A DNA stretch of 5,883 nucleotides from Gammaproteobacteria bacterium (GTDB lineage Bacteria > Pseudomonadota > Gammaproteobacteria > Halothiobacillales > Halothiobacillaceae). Location of the stretch: positions 1-5,883 of the forward strand of contig JARJMX020000209.1 of the NCBI GenBank assembly GCA_029335925.2, in the 5' to 3' direction. Position 1 is the stretch's first letter; each line of letters starts with the position of its first letter. A program made the position numbers and the translations under genes. A model generated the notes under the pieces. That model made no database searches and had not been told where the DNA came from. It saw only the letters and a program-made list of their open reading frames with translations. Shown piece after piece: positions 1 to 5,755 of this stretch.

Positions 1-676
1 GCATGGCCTCAAGCACGCGTTCGAACAGCGCGGCATCGCGGCCGAATTTCTCCAGGGCCACCAGGGCAATCTACTCGCCGCCCAGCAGCTCGCTGGCTGC
101 GGTCTTCAGGCGCAGAACGAGGCAATGGTGACGCTGAGCCAGATAGGGCTGCCCGCAACTGACGCCAGCGCGAACCATCTGCTCGACACACACAGCAGAA
201 AAGGCTATGAGCGACTGATCCTCGCGCACGATCACCTCGCTTGCCGCCTTGACCTGTGCATAGGCCGACCCCGCGGCGATGATGCTTTCCAGGGGCGGAC
301 GCACCTTCCCCCAGTTAAAACGGACAGCCTCAAGCTGCACACGCAGGTCATCCTTCACCGGAGGCATGCGGGTCTCCGCATCGCCCTTCTCCAGCTTCCC
401 CAGCAGGGATTCGAATACGTTGATCTTGACCTGCAGCTGGGCCGCCGCATCGTCCTGGCCCGTCACGGCGCGCAGGGCGTCGCTCACCAGCTCCGGACTG
501 AAACGTTCGATCTGGCTGGCCGTCAGGCGCCACTGCAGACGGTTGTGATCGACATACGCCACGTAGCTGAAGATGCCTACCGTAGCCACCAGCAGCAACA
601 CCGCCAGGGCGATGAGCAGCACAATGTTGCGCCTGATGCCACGCGCTCGCGCGTCATCACGTTTCGTCTGAGCCAT
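1..676 (-). pseudogene. pilJ: PilJ twitching-motility chemoreceptor, 5' part, interrupted by an in-frame TAG
   Basis: PilJ is the membrane methyl-accepting receptor of the type IV pilus chemosensory pathway; it signals through the CheW-like PilI to the ChpA kinase. The start is ATG at 676-674, with an AGAGGA-type ribosome binding site about 8 nt upstream. Residues 1-17 are basic, 18-42 form one transmembrane helix (IVLLIALAVLLLVATVGIF), and the rest is the periplasmic sensor domain. After residue 201 (ELLGGE) the frame meets TAG at 73-71. The same frame then continues to the window edge with EKFGRDAALFERVLEAM, which resembles the PilJ stretch FGRDASLFGRVLKGM that I recall from Pseudomonas aeruginosa. 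The stop is therefore inside the gene, not at its end. HAMP and methyl-accepting domains would lie outside the window. The open part is 71-676. It is the fourth gene after pilG, pilH and pilI. Identity is fairly sure; whether the stop is a real mutation or a base error cannot be told here. Confidence 0.75.
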
Positions 677-734
677 GCGTGCTTCCTCTTTGATGATTCA
701 ACGCATCAGTGTGTCGTTTCAGAATTTGCCGCAT

Positions 735-754
735 CTGCCCGGACCGCCGGGCAG
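735..754 (-). other. GC-rich hairpin in the pilI-pilJ gap
   Basis: The arms CTGCCCGG and CCGGGCAG form a perfect 8-bp stem around a 4-nt loop (ACCG on the plus strand). It lies in the 115-bp gap between the pilI stop and the pilJ start, the longest gap inside this operon. Read toward pilJ it is followed by ATGCGGCAAATT, with no T-run, so it does not look like a Rho-independent terminator. It could stabilise or mark a processing point in the pilGHI mRNA. The function is inferred only from position. Confidence 0.4.
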
Positions 755-791
755 GACGCCGAAAAAGCTTCGTTCCGCGCCTCGCCAGGGT

Positions 792-1325
792 TCACTGAAG
801 CGCGGTACGCAACACGTCCTCGCCGTGCAGCAGACGCTGAAGGTCGAGAATCTTCCACGAGCGCCAGGGCTCAACCACTTCCTCAAGGACATAGCCATCC
901 AGCCCCGGCGGCGGCTGCTCCAGCGGGCGTCGTGCCTCGACCTGGAAGTGCCGCAACCCCAATGACTCACTAACCACAAGACCAAGAGGCCATACCTCGC
1001 GCCTGGACACCAGCACGCGGGCGCGCGGATCGGGGGATACGTGCCCCCGCCCCAAAAATCCCATCGTATCAATGATCGGTGTCAACTCACCCCGCAAGTT
1101 GGCCAAACCCAGCACCCAAGGTTGGACCAGCGGCAAGCGGGTGACGGCGGGCATGGGCAGGATCTCGGCCACCTGATCGAGCGGACTGACAAAGGTCTCG
1201 CTCCCGAGCCGGAAGGCCAGCGCAGTCCAGTGACGGGTCAGGGCCTCCCGCCGTGGCAGCCCCGCAGCACGGGCCAGAGCGAGCCCTTCCAGTGCGCGCA
1301 GGCGGGCAAAGGCCGGGGAACTCAA
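792..1325 (-). CDS. pilI: PilI, CheW-like adaptor of the twitching chemosensory system
   Basis: This 177-residue cytoplasmic CheW-domain protein should couple the PilJ receptor to the ChpA histidine kinase. P. aeruginosa PilI is, as I recall, of nearly the same length. The CheW fold runs from about residue 33 (HWTALAFRLGSETFVSPLDQ) to about 165. Its hallmark is WVLGLANLRGELTPIIDTMG at 70-89, followed by FLG; GLVVSESLGLRHF at 115-127 and LDLQRLL at 160-166 near the C-terminus fit the family. The start is TTG at 1325-1323: no ATG or GTG precedes it in frame after the previous stop, and the first internal Met (residue 58) is already inside the CheW domain. A GGGG run about 7 nt upstream may serve as a weak ribosome binding site. 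The TTG lies 2 nt past the pilH stop, so translation is probably coupled to pilH. Confidence 0.9.
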   Translation of the reverse strand: MSSPAFARLRALEGLALARAAGLPRREALTRHWTALAFRLGSETFVSPLDQVAEILPMPAVTRLPLVQPWVLGLANLRGELTPIIDTMGFLGRGHVSPDPRARVLVSRREVWPLGLVVSESLGLRHFQVEARRPLEQPPPGLDGYVLEEVVEPWRSWKILDLQRLLHGEDVLRTALQ

Positions 1326-1327
1326 AG

Positions 1328-1693
1328 TCAGGCCCCAATCAAGGAGCGGATCGCCGTTATGAGCTGGGACTCCTGCACCGGCTTGGTGAGGTAATCCCGA
1401 GCCCCTTGACGCATGCCCCAGATCCGGTCGGTTTCCTGATCCTTGGTGGTCACGATGATCACCGGAATCGAGGCCGTATCCGGCATGCGGGAAAGCTCCC
1501 GGGTGGCCTGGAAGCCATTGATACCGGGCATGACCACATCCATCAGGATGAGATCGGGCTTGATGGCCTTAGCCTGGGCCACGGCCTCTTCGCCGTTGGC
1601 GGCCAGGCTGACCTTGAAGCCGTTGCGCTCGAGCATGCCCTGCAGGACATGCCGTTCGGTAGGGGAATCATCGACGATCAGAATATGGGCCAT
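1328..1693 (-). CDS. pilH: PilH, CheY-like response regulator
   Basis: A single receiver domain of 121 residues with no output domain, the same length as I recall for P. aeruginosa PilH. It takes phosphate from the ChpA kinase and is thought to affect pilus retraction or act as a phosphate sink in the Pil-Chp system. Receiver residues are all present: acidic pair D8-D9 (ILIVDDSPTER), phosphoacceptor D52 in LILMDVVMPGINGF, switch Thr at 82-83 (IIVTTKD) and K104 in DYLTKP. The ATG at 1693-1691 has GGAG 8 nt upstream, inside the 63-bp gap after pilG. The stop is 2 nt from the TTG of pilI. The segment VVMPGINGFQATREL and the order pilG-pilH-pilI-pilJ favour PilH over a generic CheY. Confidence 0.93.
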   Translation of the reverse strand: MAHILIVDDSPTERHVLQGMLERNGFKVSLAANGEEAVAQAKAIKPDLILMDVVMPGINGFQATRELSRMPDTASIPVIIVTTKDQETDRIWGMRQGARDYLTKPVQESQLITAIRSLIGA

Positions 1694-1756
1694 GGAAAAG
1701 GCTCCGCGATAGGTAAAAGTATCAGTAATCGAGCATGAGCGGGAAAAGGCTTAGCA

Positions 1757-2194
1757 TCATCCGACTAAGGTCAGGCTTTCAGGATTCTTTGCCCGCCATG
1801 CATGCTTGCGCAGGGCCGTGAGCAACTCCTCGCTGGTGAAGGGCTTGGTCAGGTAGTCGTCCGCGCCGACGATGCGACCGCGCGCCTTGTCGAAGATGCT
1901 GTCCTTGCTTGACAGGAGAATGACGGGAGTGCGCCGGAAGTGCCGATTGTTCTTGATCAGCGCACAGGTCTGATAGCCGTCGAGACGCGGCATGAGGATG
2001 TCAATAAAGATCAGATCCGGCTCGAAGACGGGAATCCGGCCGAGGGCATCAAAACCATCGACGGCGGTGTCGATGATGCATCCGGCCTTGGCTAGCAGGG
2101 TCTCGGCCGTACGGCGGATGGTCTTACTGTCATCCACGACCATGACTTTAAGACCACTGAACTCAGCGGCTTGTGGGGCTTTAAGCGTATCCAT
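1757..2194 (-). CDS. pilG: PilG, CheY-like response regulator
   Basis: First gene of the pilGHIJ operon. The 145-residue protein is a receiver domain with a short N-terminal tail (1-14) and C-terminal tail (about 133-145). In Pseudomonas, PilG is phosphorylated by ChpA and promotes pilus extension. Receiver residues are intact: D21-D22 (VMVVDDSKTIRRTAE), phosphoacceptor D65 in LIFIDILMPRLDGYQ, S95-S96 in ILLSSKDS, and K117 in DDYLTKPF. The motif DSKTIRRTAE followed by ILMPRLDGYQT is characteristic of PilG. The start is taken as ATG at 2194-2192. A TTG directly upstream (2197-2195) could also serve: GAGG lies 10 nt from the ATG and 7 nt from the TTG, so the start is uncertain by one codon. The gene is divergent from gshA across a short promoter region. 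Confidence 0.93.
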   Translation of the reverse strand: MDTLKAPQAAEFSGLKVMVVDDSKTIRRTAETLLAKAGCIIDTAVDGFDALGRIPVFEPDLIFIDILMPRLDGYQTCALIKNNRHFRRTPVILLSSKDSIFDKARGRIVGADDYLTKPFTSEELLTALRKHAWRAKNPESLTLVG

Positions 2195-2244
2195 CAAAGC
2201 AGGCCCTCAACGGTATGGTCGAGCGGTTTTACTCGTGTCTGCCG

Positions 2245-2274
2245 AATTTATCCGAAATACCTTTCCAGATCCAA
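2245..2274 (-). promoter_or_regulatory. candidate sigma-70 promoter for pilGHIJ
   Basis: On the minus strand TTGGAT (2274-2269) and TAAATT (2250-2245) are separated by 18 nt. The -10 box matches the consensus at 4 of 6 positions and the -35 box at 3 of 6. Transcription would start near 2238, leaving a leader of roughly 45 nt before pilG. The sequence around it is AT-richer than the flanking genes. This is only a weak match, chosen because a promoter is needed here. Confidence 0.3.
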
Positions 2275-2327
2275 GCCCTTCTGTGCCGCCTTCGTCCTCC
2301 TCAAGCCAAGAGGCGGCTGGATCCTGC

Positions 2328-2336
2328 TGCTAAACT
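2328..2336 (+). promoter_or_regulatory. candidate extended -10 promoter for gshA-gshB-apbE
   Basis: TGC-TAAACT fits the extended -10 pattern (TGn followed by a TAnnnT hexamer). No good -35 box lies 16-18 nt upstream, which is tolerated for extended -10 promoters. Transcription would begin near 2343, giving a leader of about 20 nt before the chosen gshA ATG. It also argues against a gshA start upstream of this point. Confidence 0.4.
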
Positions 2337-2364
2337 ACACCAAGCCAAAATTAGAGAGACCACC

Positions 2365-3663
2365 ATGCCGCTTCTTGATGCCGTCCCGTTCCTGACCACG
2401 GCCCACCAGGGCCCGCTGCAGGAGATCGAGTCCCACCTGCTGGACCGCCAGACCGCGATCGAGACTTGGCTGCGGCAAGCCTTCCTTGACACCCCCGCGC
2501 CGTTCTACTGCTCGGTCGACTTGCGCAACGCGGGCTTCAAGCTTGCCCCGGTGGATACCAATCTGTTCCCGGCCGGCTTCAACAACCTCAATCCGGCCTT
2601 CACCCCGCTCTGTATCCACGCCCTGCAGACGGCGATGGAGCACCTCTGCCCCAAGGCGCGAGGACTCTTGCTTCTGCCTGAGCGTCACACCCGCAACCTC
2701 TACTACCTGGAGAACCTAGCCACCCTGCGTGACCTGGCGGAGCAGGCGGGCTTCGAAGTACGCGTCGGTTCACTGATCGAGGAGCGGTCCGAACCGATGA
2801 CCATCGACCTACCGTCCGGCCGCAAGCTGACCTTACTGCCGCTGGAACGCAAGGGCCGCCGCATCGAGGCGGGCGGGTTCTCGCCCTGCGCGGTGGTGCT
2901 CAACAACGACCTCTCCGCCGGTGTGCCGGCCATTCTCAAGGACCTGGAACAGACGCTCATCCCACCGCTGGAGCTGGGTTGGTGGAGGCGCAAGAAATCC
3001 ACCCATTTCCGCCACTATGATGCCGTGGCACGCGAGTTCGCATCCATGGCCGATATCGACCCATGGCTGATCAACCCGTTGTTCGACGATTGCGGCGAGA
3101 TCGACTTCATGAAGCGCGAGGGCGAGGACTGCCTGGCCGATCGCGTGGACGGCCTTCTTGCGCGCATCAAGGCGAAATATGCCGAGTACGGCATTGATCG
3201 CGAGCCGTTCGTGGTGATCAAGGCCGACTCCGGCACCTATGGCATGGGGGTGATGATGGCCCGCTCAGCAGAGGAGGTGCGCAACCTCAACCGTAAGGAT
3301 CGCACCCGCATGGCGGCGAGCAAGGAGGGACTTAGCATCTCGCGCGTGATCGTGCAGGAGGGCGTCTACACCTTCGAGACCATCGCCGGCGCGGTCGCCG
3401 AACCGGTGGTATACATGATCGATCGCTTCGTCGTGGGGGGCTTCTACCGCGTGCATACCCAGCGCGGCGACGACGAGAACCTGAACGCCCCTGGGGCCCA
3501 CTTTATGCCGCTCGCCTTCGCCGATGCCTGCACCACCCCGGACTGTCACCTCGCTCCGGATGCACCGCCCAACCGCTTCTATGCCTATGGGGTGATTGCC
3601 CGCCTTGCCCTGCTTGCGGCGGCGCGCGAACAAGCCGAGGTTGGCCAGGAGAAGACGGCATGA
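2365..3663 (+). CDS. gshA: glutamate-cysteine ligase, A. ferrooxidans-type GshA
   Basis: Catalyses ATP-dependent joining of L-glutamate and L-cysteine, the first step of glutathione synthesis, in the cytoplasm. The 432-residue protein belongs to the family typified by Thiobacillus (Acidithiobacillus) ferrooxidans GshA, distinct from the E. coli and plant types. Hallmarks are FKLAPVDTNLFPAGFNN at 58-74, ELGWWRRKKSTHF at 203-215, VVIKADSGTYGMGVM at 283-297 (a glycine-rich segment that probably contacts nucleotide), PVVYMIDRFVVGGFYRVHT at 347-365 and ENLNAPG at 371-377. The ATG at 2365 was chosen because AGAGAG lies 6 nt upstream and a candidate promoter sits at 2328-2336. The frame stays open back to 2215, but those 50 codons are Arg/Gln-rich and do not look like the family. 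The TGA overlaps the gshB ATG by 4 bp. The function is a family assignment, backed by the adjacent gshB. Confidence 0.92.
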   Translation: MPLLDAVPFLTTAHQGPLQEIESHLLDRQTAIETWLRQAFLDTPAPFYCSVDLRNAGFKLAPVDTNLFPAGFNNLNPAFTPLCIHALQTAMEHLCPKARGLLLLPERHTRNLYYLENLATLRDLAEQAGFEVRVGSLIEERSEPMTIDLPSGRKLTLLPLERKGRRIEAGGFSPCAVVLNNDLSAGVPAILKDLEQTLIPPLELGWWRRKKSTHFRHYDAVAREFASMADIDPWLINPLFDDCGEIDFMKREGEDCLADRVDGLLARIKAKYAEYGIDREPFVVIKADSGTYGMGVMMARSAEEVRNLNRKDRTRMAASKEGLSISRVIVQEGVYTFETIAGAVAEPVVYMIDRFVVGGFYRVHTQRGDDENLNAPGAHFMPLAFADACTTPDCHLAPDAPPNRFYAYGVIARLALLAAAREQAEVGQEKTA

Positions 3664-4604
3664 AGCTTGGCATAGTGATGGATCCGATCGGCTCCATCAA
3701 GCCCTACAAGGATTCCAGCTTCGCCATGCTGCTGGCTGCGCAGAGGCGCGGCTGGGCGTGCTGGTATCTGGAGCTGGACGACCTGTCCGTGCGCGACGGC
3801 CGCGCCTATGGCCATGCCTGCCGTATCGAGGTGCGCGACAACACCAGCGACTGGTTCACCCTAAGCGAACCGACCCTGCTGCCCTTGGGCGAGCTGGACA
3901 TCCTGCTCATGCGCAAGGACCCGCCGTTCGATGTCCGCTACCTGCAGGCCACCCAGATCCTGGCCCTCGCAGAGCGCGAGGGCACGCTGGTTGCCAACCG
4001 CCCAGCGGCCCTGCAGGCGGTCAACGAAAAGCTGTTCGCCACCCATTTTCCCGAGTGCATCCCGCCCACCCTGGTCAGCCGCCGCGAGGAGGACATCCGC
4101 GCCTTCCTCGATACCCACGGCGAGATCGTCCTCAAGCCGCTCGATGTGATGGGCGGCCAGGGGGTGTTCCGCCTCGCGCGCGGTGACATGAACCTACGCA
4201 CCGCCGTCGAGCTGCTGACCCAGGGAGGCCAGCAATGGATCATGGCGCAGAAGTTCTTGCCCGCCGTGGCGGAAGGCGACAAACGCATCCTCATGATCGA
4301 CGGCGCGCCTGTGCCCTACGCCCTGGCACGCATCCCGCCCAACGGCGAGTTCCGCGCCAACCTTGCCGCGGGGGGGCGCGGCGTCGGCGTCGAGCTGACC
4401 GCGCGCGACCGCTGGCTGTGCGAGAGGATCGGCCCCACCCTGCGCGCGATGGGCCTGTACTTCGTCGGCCTCGACGTGATCGGCAACTATGTTACTGAAA
4501 TCAATGTGACCAGCCCCACCTGCATCCGCGAGCTGGACGCCTGCTTTGGCCTCGACATCGCCGGTGATCTGCTGGATGTCCTGGCCCGTCATCGCCGGAG
4601 CTAG
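3660..4604 (+). CDS. gshB: glutathione synthetase GshB (EC 6.3.2.3)
   Basis: Adds glycine to gamma-glutamylcysteine using ATP, completing glutathione. At 314 residues it has normal length for the bacterial ATP-grasp enzyme. The N-terminal domain opens with MDPIGSIKPYKDSSFAMLL at 7-25 and carries MRKDPPFD at 84-91. The ATP-grasp part includes LKPLDVMGGQGVFR at 158-171, GDKRILMIDG at 206-215, ALARIPPNGEFRANLAAGGR at 221-240, and GLDVIG (270-275) leading to TEINVTSPTCIREL at 279-292 with metal- and substrate-binding residues. One oddity is V163 where E. coli GshB has Gly (LKPLDGMGG). The ATG is within ATGA at the gshA stop, with AGGAGA 7 nt upstream, so translation is coupled to gshA. A run of seven G (4370-4376) lies in the GGR loop but the frame is intact. 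Confidence 0.96.
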   Translation: MKLGIVMDPIGSIKPYKDSSFAMLLAAQRRGWACWYLELDDLSVRDGRAYGHACRIEVRDNTSDWFTLSEPTLLPLGELDILLMRKDPPFDVRYLQATQILALAEREGTLVANRPAALQAVNEKLFATHFPECIPPTLVSRREEDIRAFLDTHGEIVLKPLDVMGGQGVFRLARGDMNLRTAVELLTQGGQQWIMAQKFLPAVAEGDKRILMIDGAPVPYALARIPPNGEFRANLAAGGRGVGVELTARDRWLCERIGPTLRAMGLYFVGLDVIGNYVTEINVTSPTCIRELDACFGLDIAGDLLDVLARHRRS

Positions 4605-4608
4605 GACC

Positions 4609-5664
4609 ATGCATCCGGCCCGTCGAGCCTTCCTCCGCCGACTCATCCTCGCATCCTTGGCCCCGCTCGCAGGGTGTTCGCGCGAGCCGCGCATTCAGAC
4701 CGAGGGTTTCTTGCTTTACGGCATGCTCACCCAGCTCGCCCTGCCCGAGACGGCCCCTCTGTCCCTCGCGCAGGCACTGAGCGAGGTCGAGGCGATCTTC
4801 AAGCGCGAATACGCCGTGCTGCACCCCTGGCAGGATTCCCCCCTGACCCGGCTGAATGCCGCCCTGACCTCGGGCGACTGGACGCCGCTCGACGCCCGCC
4901 TGCGCGACATCATCGAGCGCGGCCGTGAACTGGAGGCCCTAAGCCAAGGCGCCTTTTCCCCTGCCGTCGGCGCCGTGGTCAAGCTGTGGGGATTTCACTC
5001 CGGCCAGCCCAACCAGGAACGCGCCCCCCCGTCCCAGGCCGCCATCGACCGCTTGATGACCCCGCCGCCGCGCATGAGCGATCTTGAAATCGACGGCGAG
5101 CGGATACGCTGCCACAACCCGCATGTCCTGCTCGACTTCAACGCCATGGCCGAGGGTTGGGCCGCCGAGCTTGCCGCCGATCGCCTCGCTAAGCTCGGCG
5201 TGCATGATGCCCTGATCGACGCCAGCGGCGACCTGCTGGTGAGGGGACAGGCTGGCCACCGCCCCTGGCGGATCGCAATCCAGGACCCGTTCACCGAAGG
5301 GCCGCTGGGCTGGCTGGAGCTCCGCGGTGATGAGGCCGTCTTCACCTCCGGCAGCTACCGAAAGCGCTTCACCTACAAGGGCGTCAGCTACAACCACATC
5401 ATCGACCCGCGCAGCGGCTGGCCCTCGCGCGGGCTGGTCGGGGCGACCGTGATCGCACAGGACGCCTTGCTCGCCGACGCTGCCGCCACCGGACTGCTTG
5501 CCATCGGACCGGACGAGGCCCCCACGCTGATTCAGCGCATGGGGCTGGATCGCGTCCTGCTGGTGGACGAGCGCGGCACCCTGCACGCCACGCCCACCAT
5601 GGCCGATATGCTCCGGCTCGCGCGCAACGACCGTCCGCTGCGCATCCTGCCGCATCGGGCCTGA
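4609..5664 (+). CDS. apbE: FAD:protein FMN transferase, ApbE family lipoprotein
   Basis: ApbE enzymes transfer FMN from FAD to a Thr/Ser of target flavoproteins such as Nqr/Rnf subunits or NosR, outside the cytoplasmic membrane. The 351-residue protein begins with a lipoprotein signal: RRAFLRR at 5-11, a short hydrophobic stretch, and lipobox LAGC with Cys23 as the lipidated residue. The RRAFLR start resembles a twin-arginine motif. Family motifs follow: FSPAVGAVVKLWGFH at 116-130, LDFNAMAEGWAAELAADRL at 175-193, DASGDLL at 204-210, TSGSY at 246-250, NHIIDPRSGWPSRG at 262-275, and ADAAATGLLAIG at 289-300 with D290 and T294 as likely Mg ligands. The ATG at 4609 is 4 nt after the gshB stop, with GGAG 8 nt upstream; starting here gives the complete signal peptide. 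No target flavoprotein is in the window. The symbol is a family name; NosX-like roles cannot be excluded. Confidence 0.92.
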   Translation: MHPARRAFLRRLILASLAPLAGCSREPRIQTEGFLLYGMLTQLALPETAPLSLAQALSEVEAIFKREYAVLHPWQDSPLTRLNAALTSGDWTPLDARLRDIIERGRELEALSQGAFSPAVGAVVKLWGFHSGQPNQERAPPSQAAIDRLMTPPPRMSDLEIDGERIRCHNPHVLLDFNAMAEGWAAELAADRLAKLGVHDALIDASGDLLVRGQAGHRPWRIAIQDPFTEGPLGWLELRGDEAVFTSGSYRKRFTYKGVSYNHIIDPRSGWPSRGLVGATVIAQDALLADAAATGLLAIGPDEAPTLIQRMGLDRVLLVDERGTLHATPTMADMLRLARNDRPLRILPHRA

Positions 5665-5721
5665 GGCCCATCAGATGTCCCACCGAACGGCCGCGAGCAG
5701 ACCAGCGATCCGCAGTGGAAG

Positions 5722-5755
5722 AGGAGGGAGTACTTTGGGTTTAATAGCTGCATGA
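5722..5755 (+). promoter_or_regulatory. strong ribosome binding site and possible six-codon leader before tonB
   Basis: AGGAGG at 5722-5727 is near-perfect but lies 24 nt before the tonB ATG, too far to serve it directly. It is 7 nt before TTG at 5735. From that TTG the frame reads six codons (fMet-Gly-Leu-Ile-Ala-Ala) to TGA at 5753-5755, which overlaps the tonB ATG as ATGA. That arrangement would allow translational coupling. It is equally possible that the purine-rich run is chance, or that the tonB start is missequenced. Confidence 0.3.

Noticed and set aside
125..973. 282-codon open frame on the plus strand
   Set aside because: It runs antisense across pilJ, the pilI-pilJ gap and most of pilI, has no recognisable domain, and is His/Arg/Gln-rich as expected from the complement of GC-rich genes.
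2215..2364. Upstream in-frame extension of gshA by 50 codons
   Set aside because: It covers the promoter region, the added residues do not look like the family N-terminus, and the ATG at 2365 has a ribosome binding site.
3026..3042. Sigma-54-like element (TGGCAC followed by TTCGCA)
   Set aside because: The -12 half does not match TTGC at the right spacing, and it lies in the middle of gshA.
3596..4186. 196-codon plus-strand frame overlapping the gshA end and gshB
   Set aside because: Arg/Pro/Ala-rich out-of-frame translation of gshA and gshB with no family features.
4370..4376. Run of seven G in gshB as a frameshift site
   Set aside because: The GshB frame continues intact through it with conserved motifs on both sides, so there is no sign of frameshifting.
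4939..5655. 238-codon open frame on the minus strand
   Set aside because: It lies wholly opposite apbE, which has clear family motifs; low-complexity Gly/Ala/Val composition indicates a shadow.
5657..5669. GGGCC-TGA-GGCCC stem at the apbE stop as a terminator
   Set aside because: Only 5 bp with a 3-nt loop and no following T-run; tonB follows closely.
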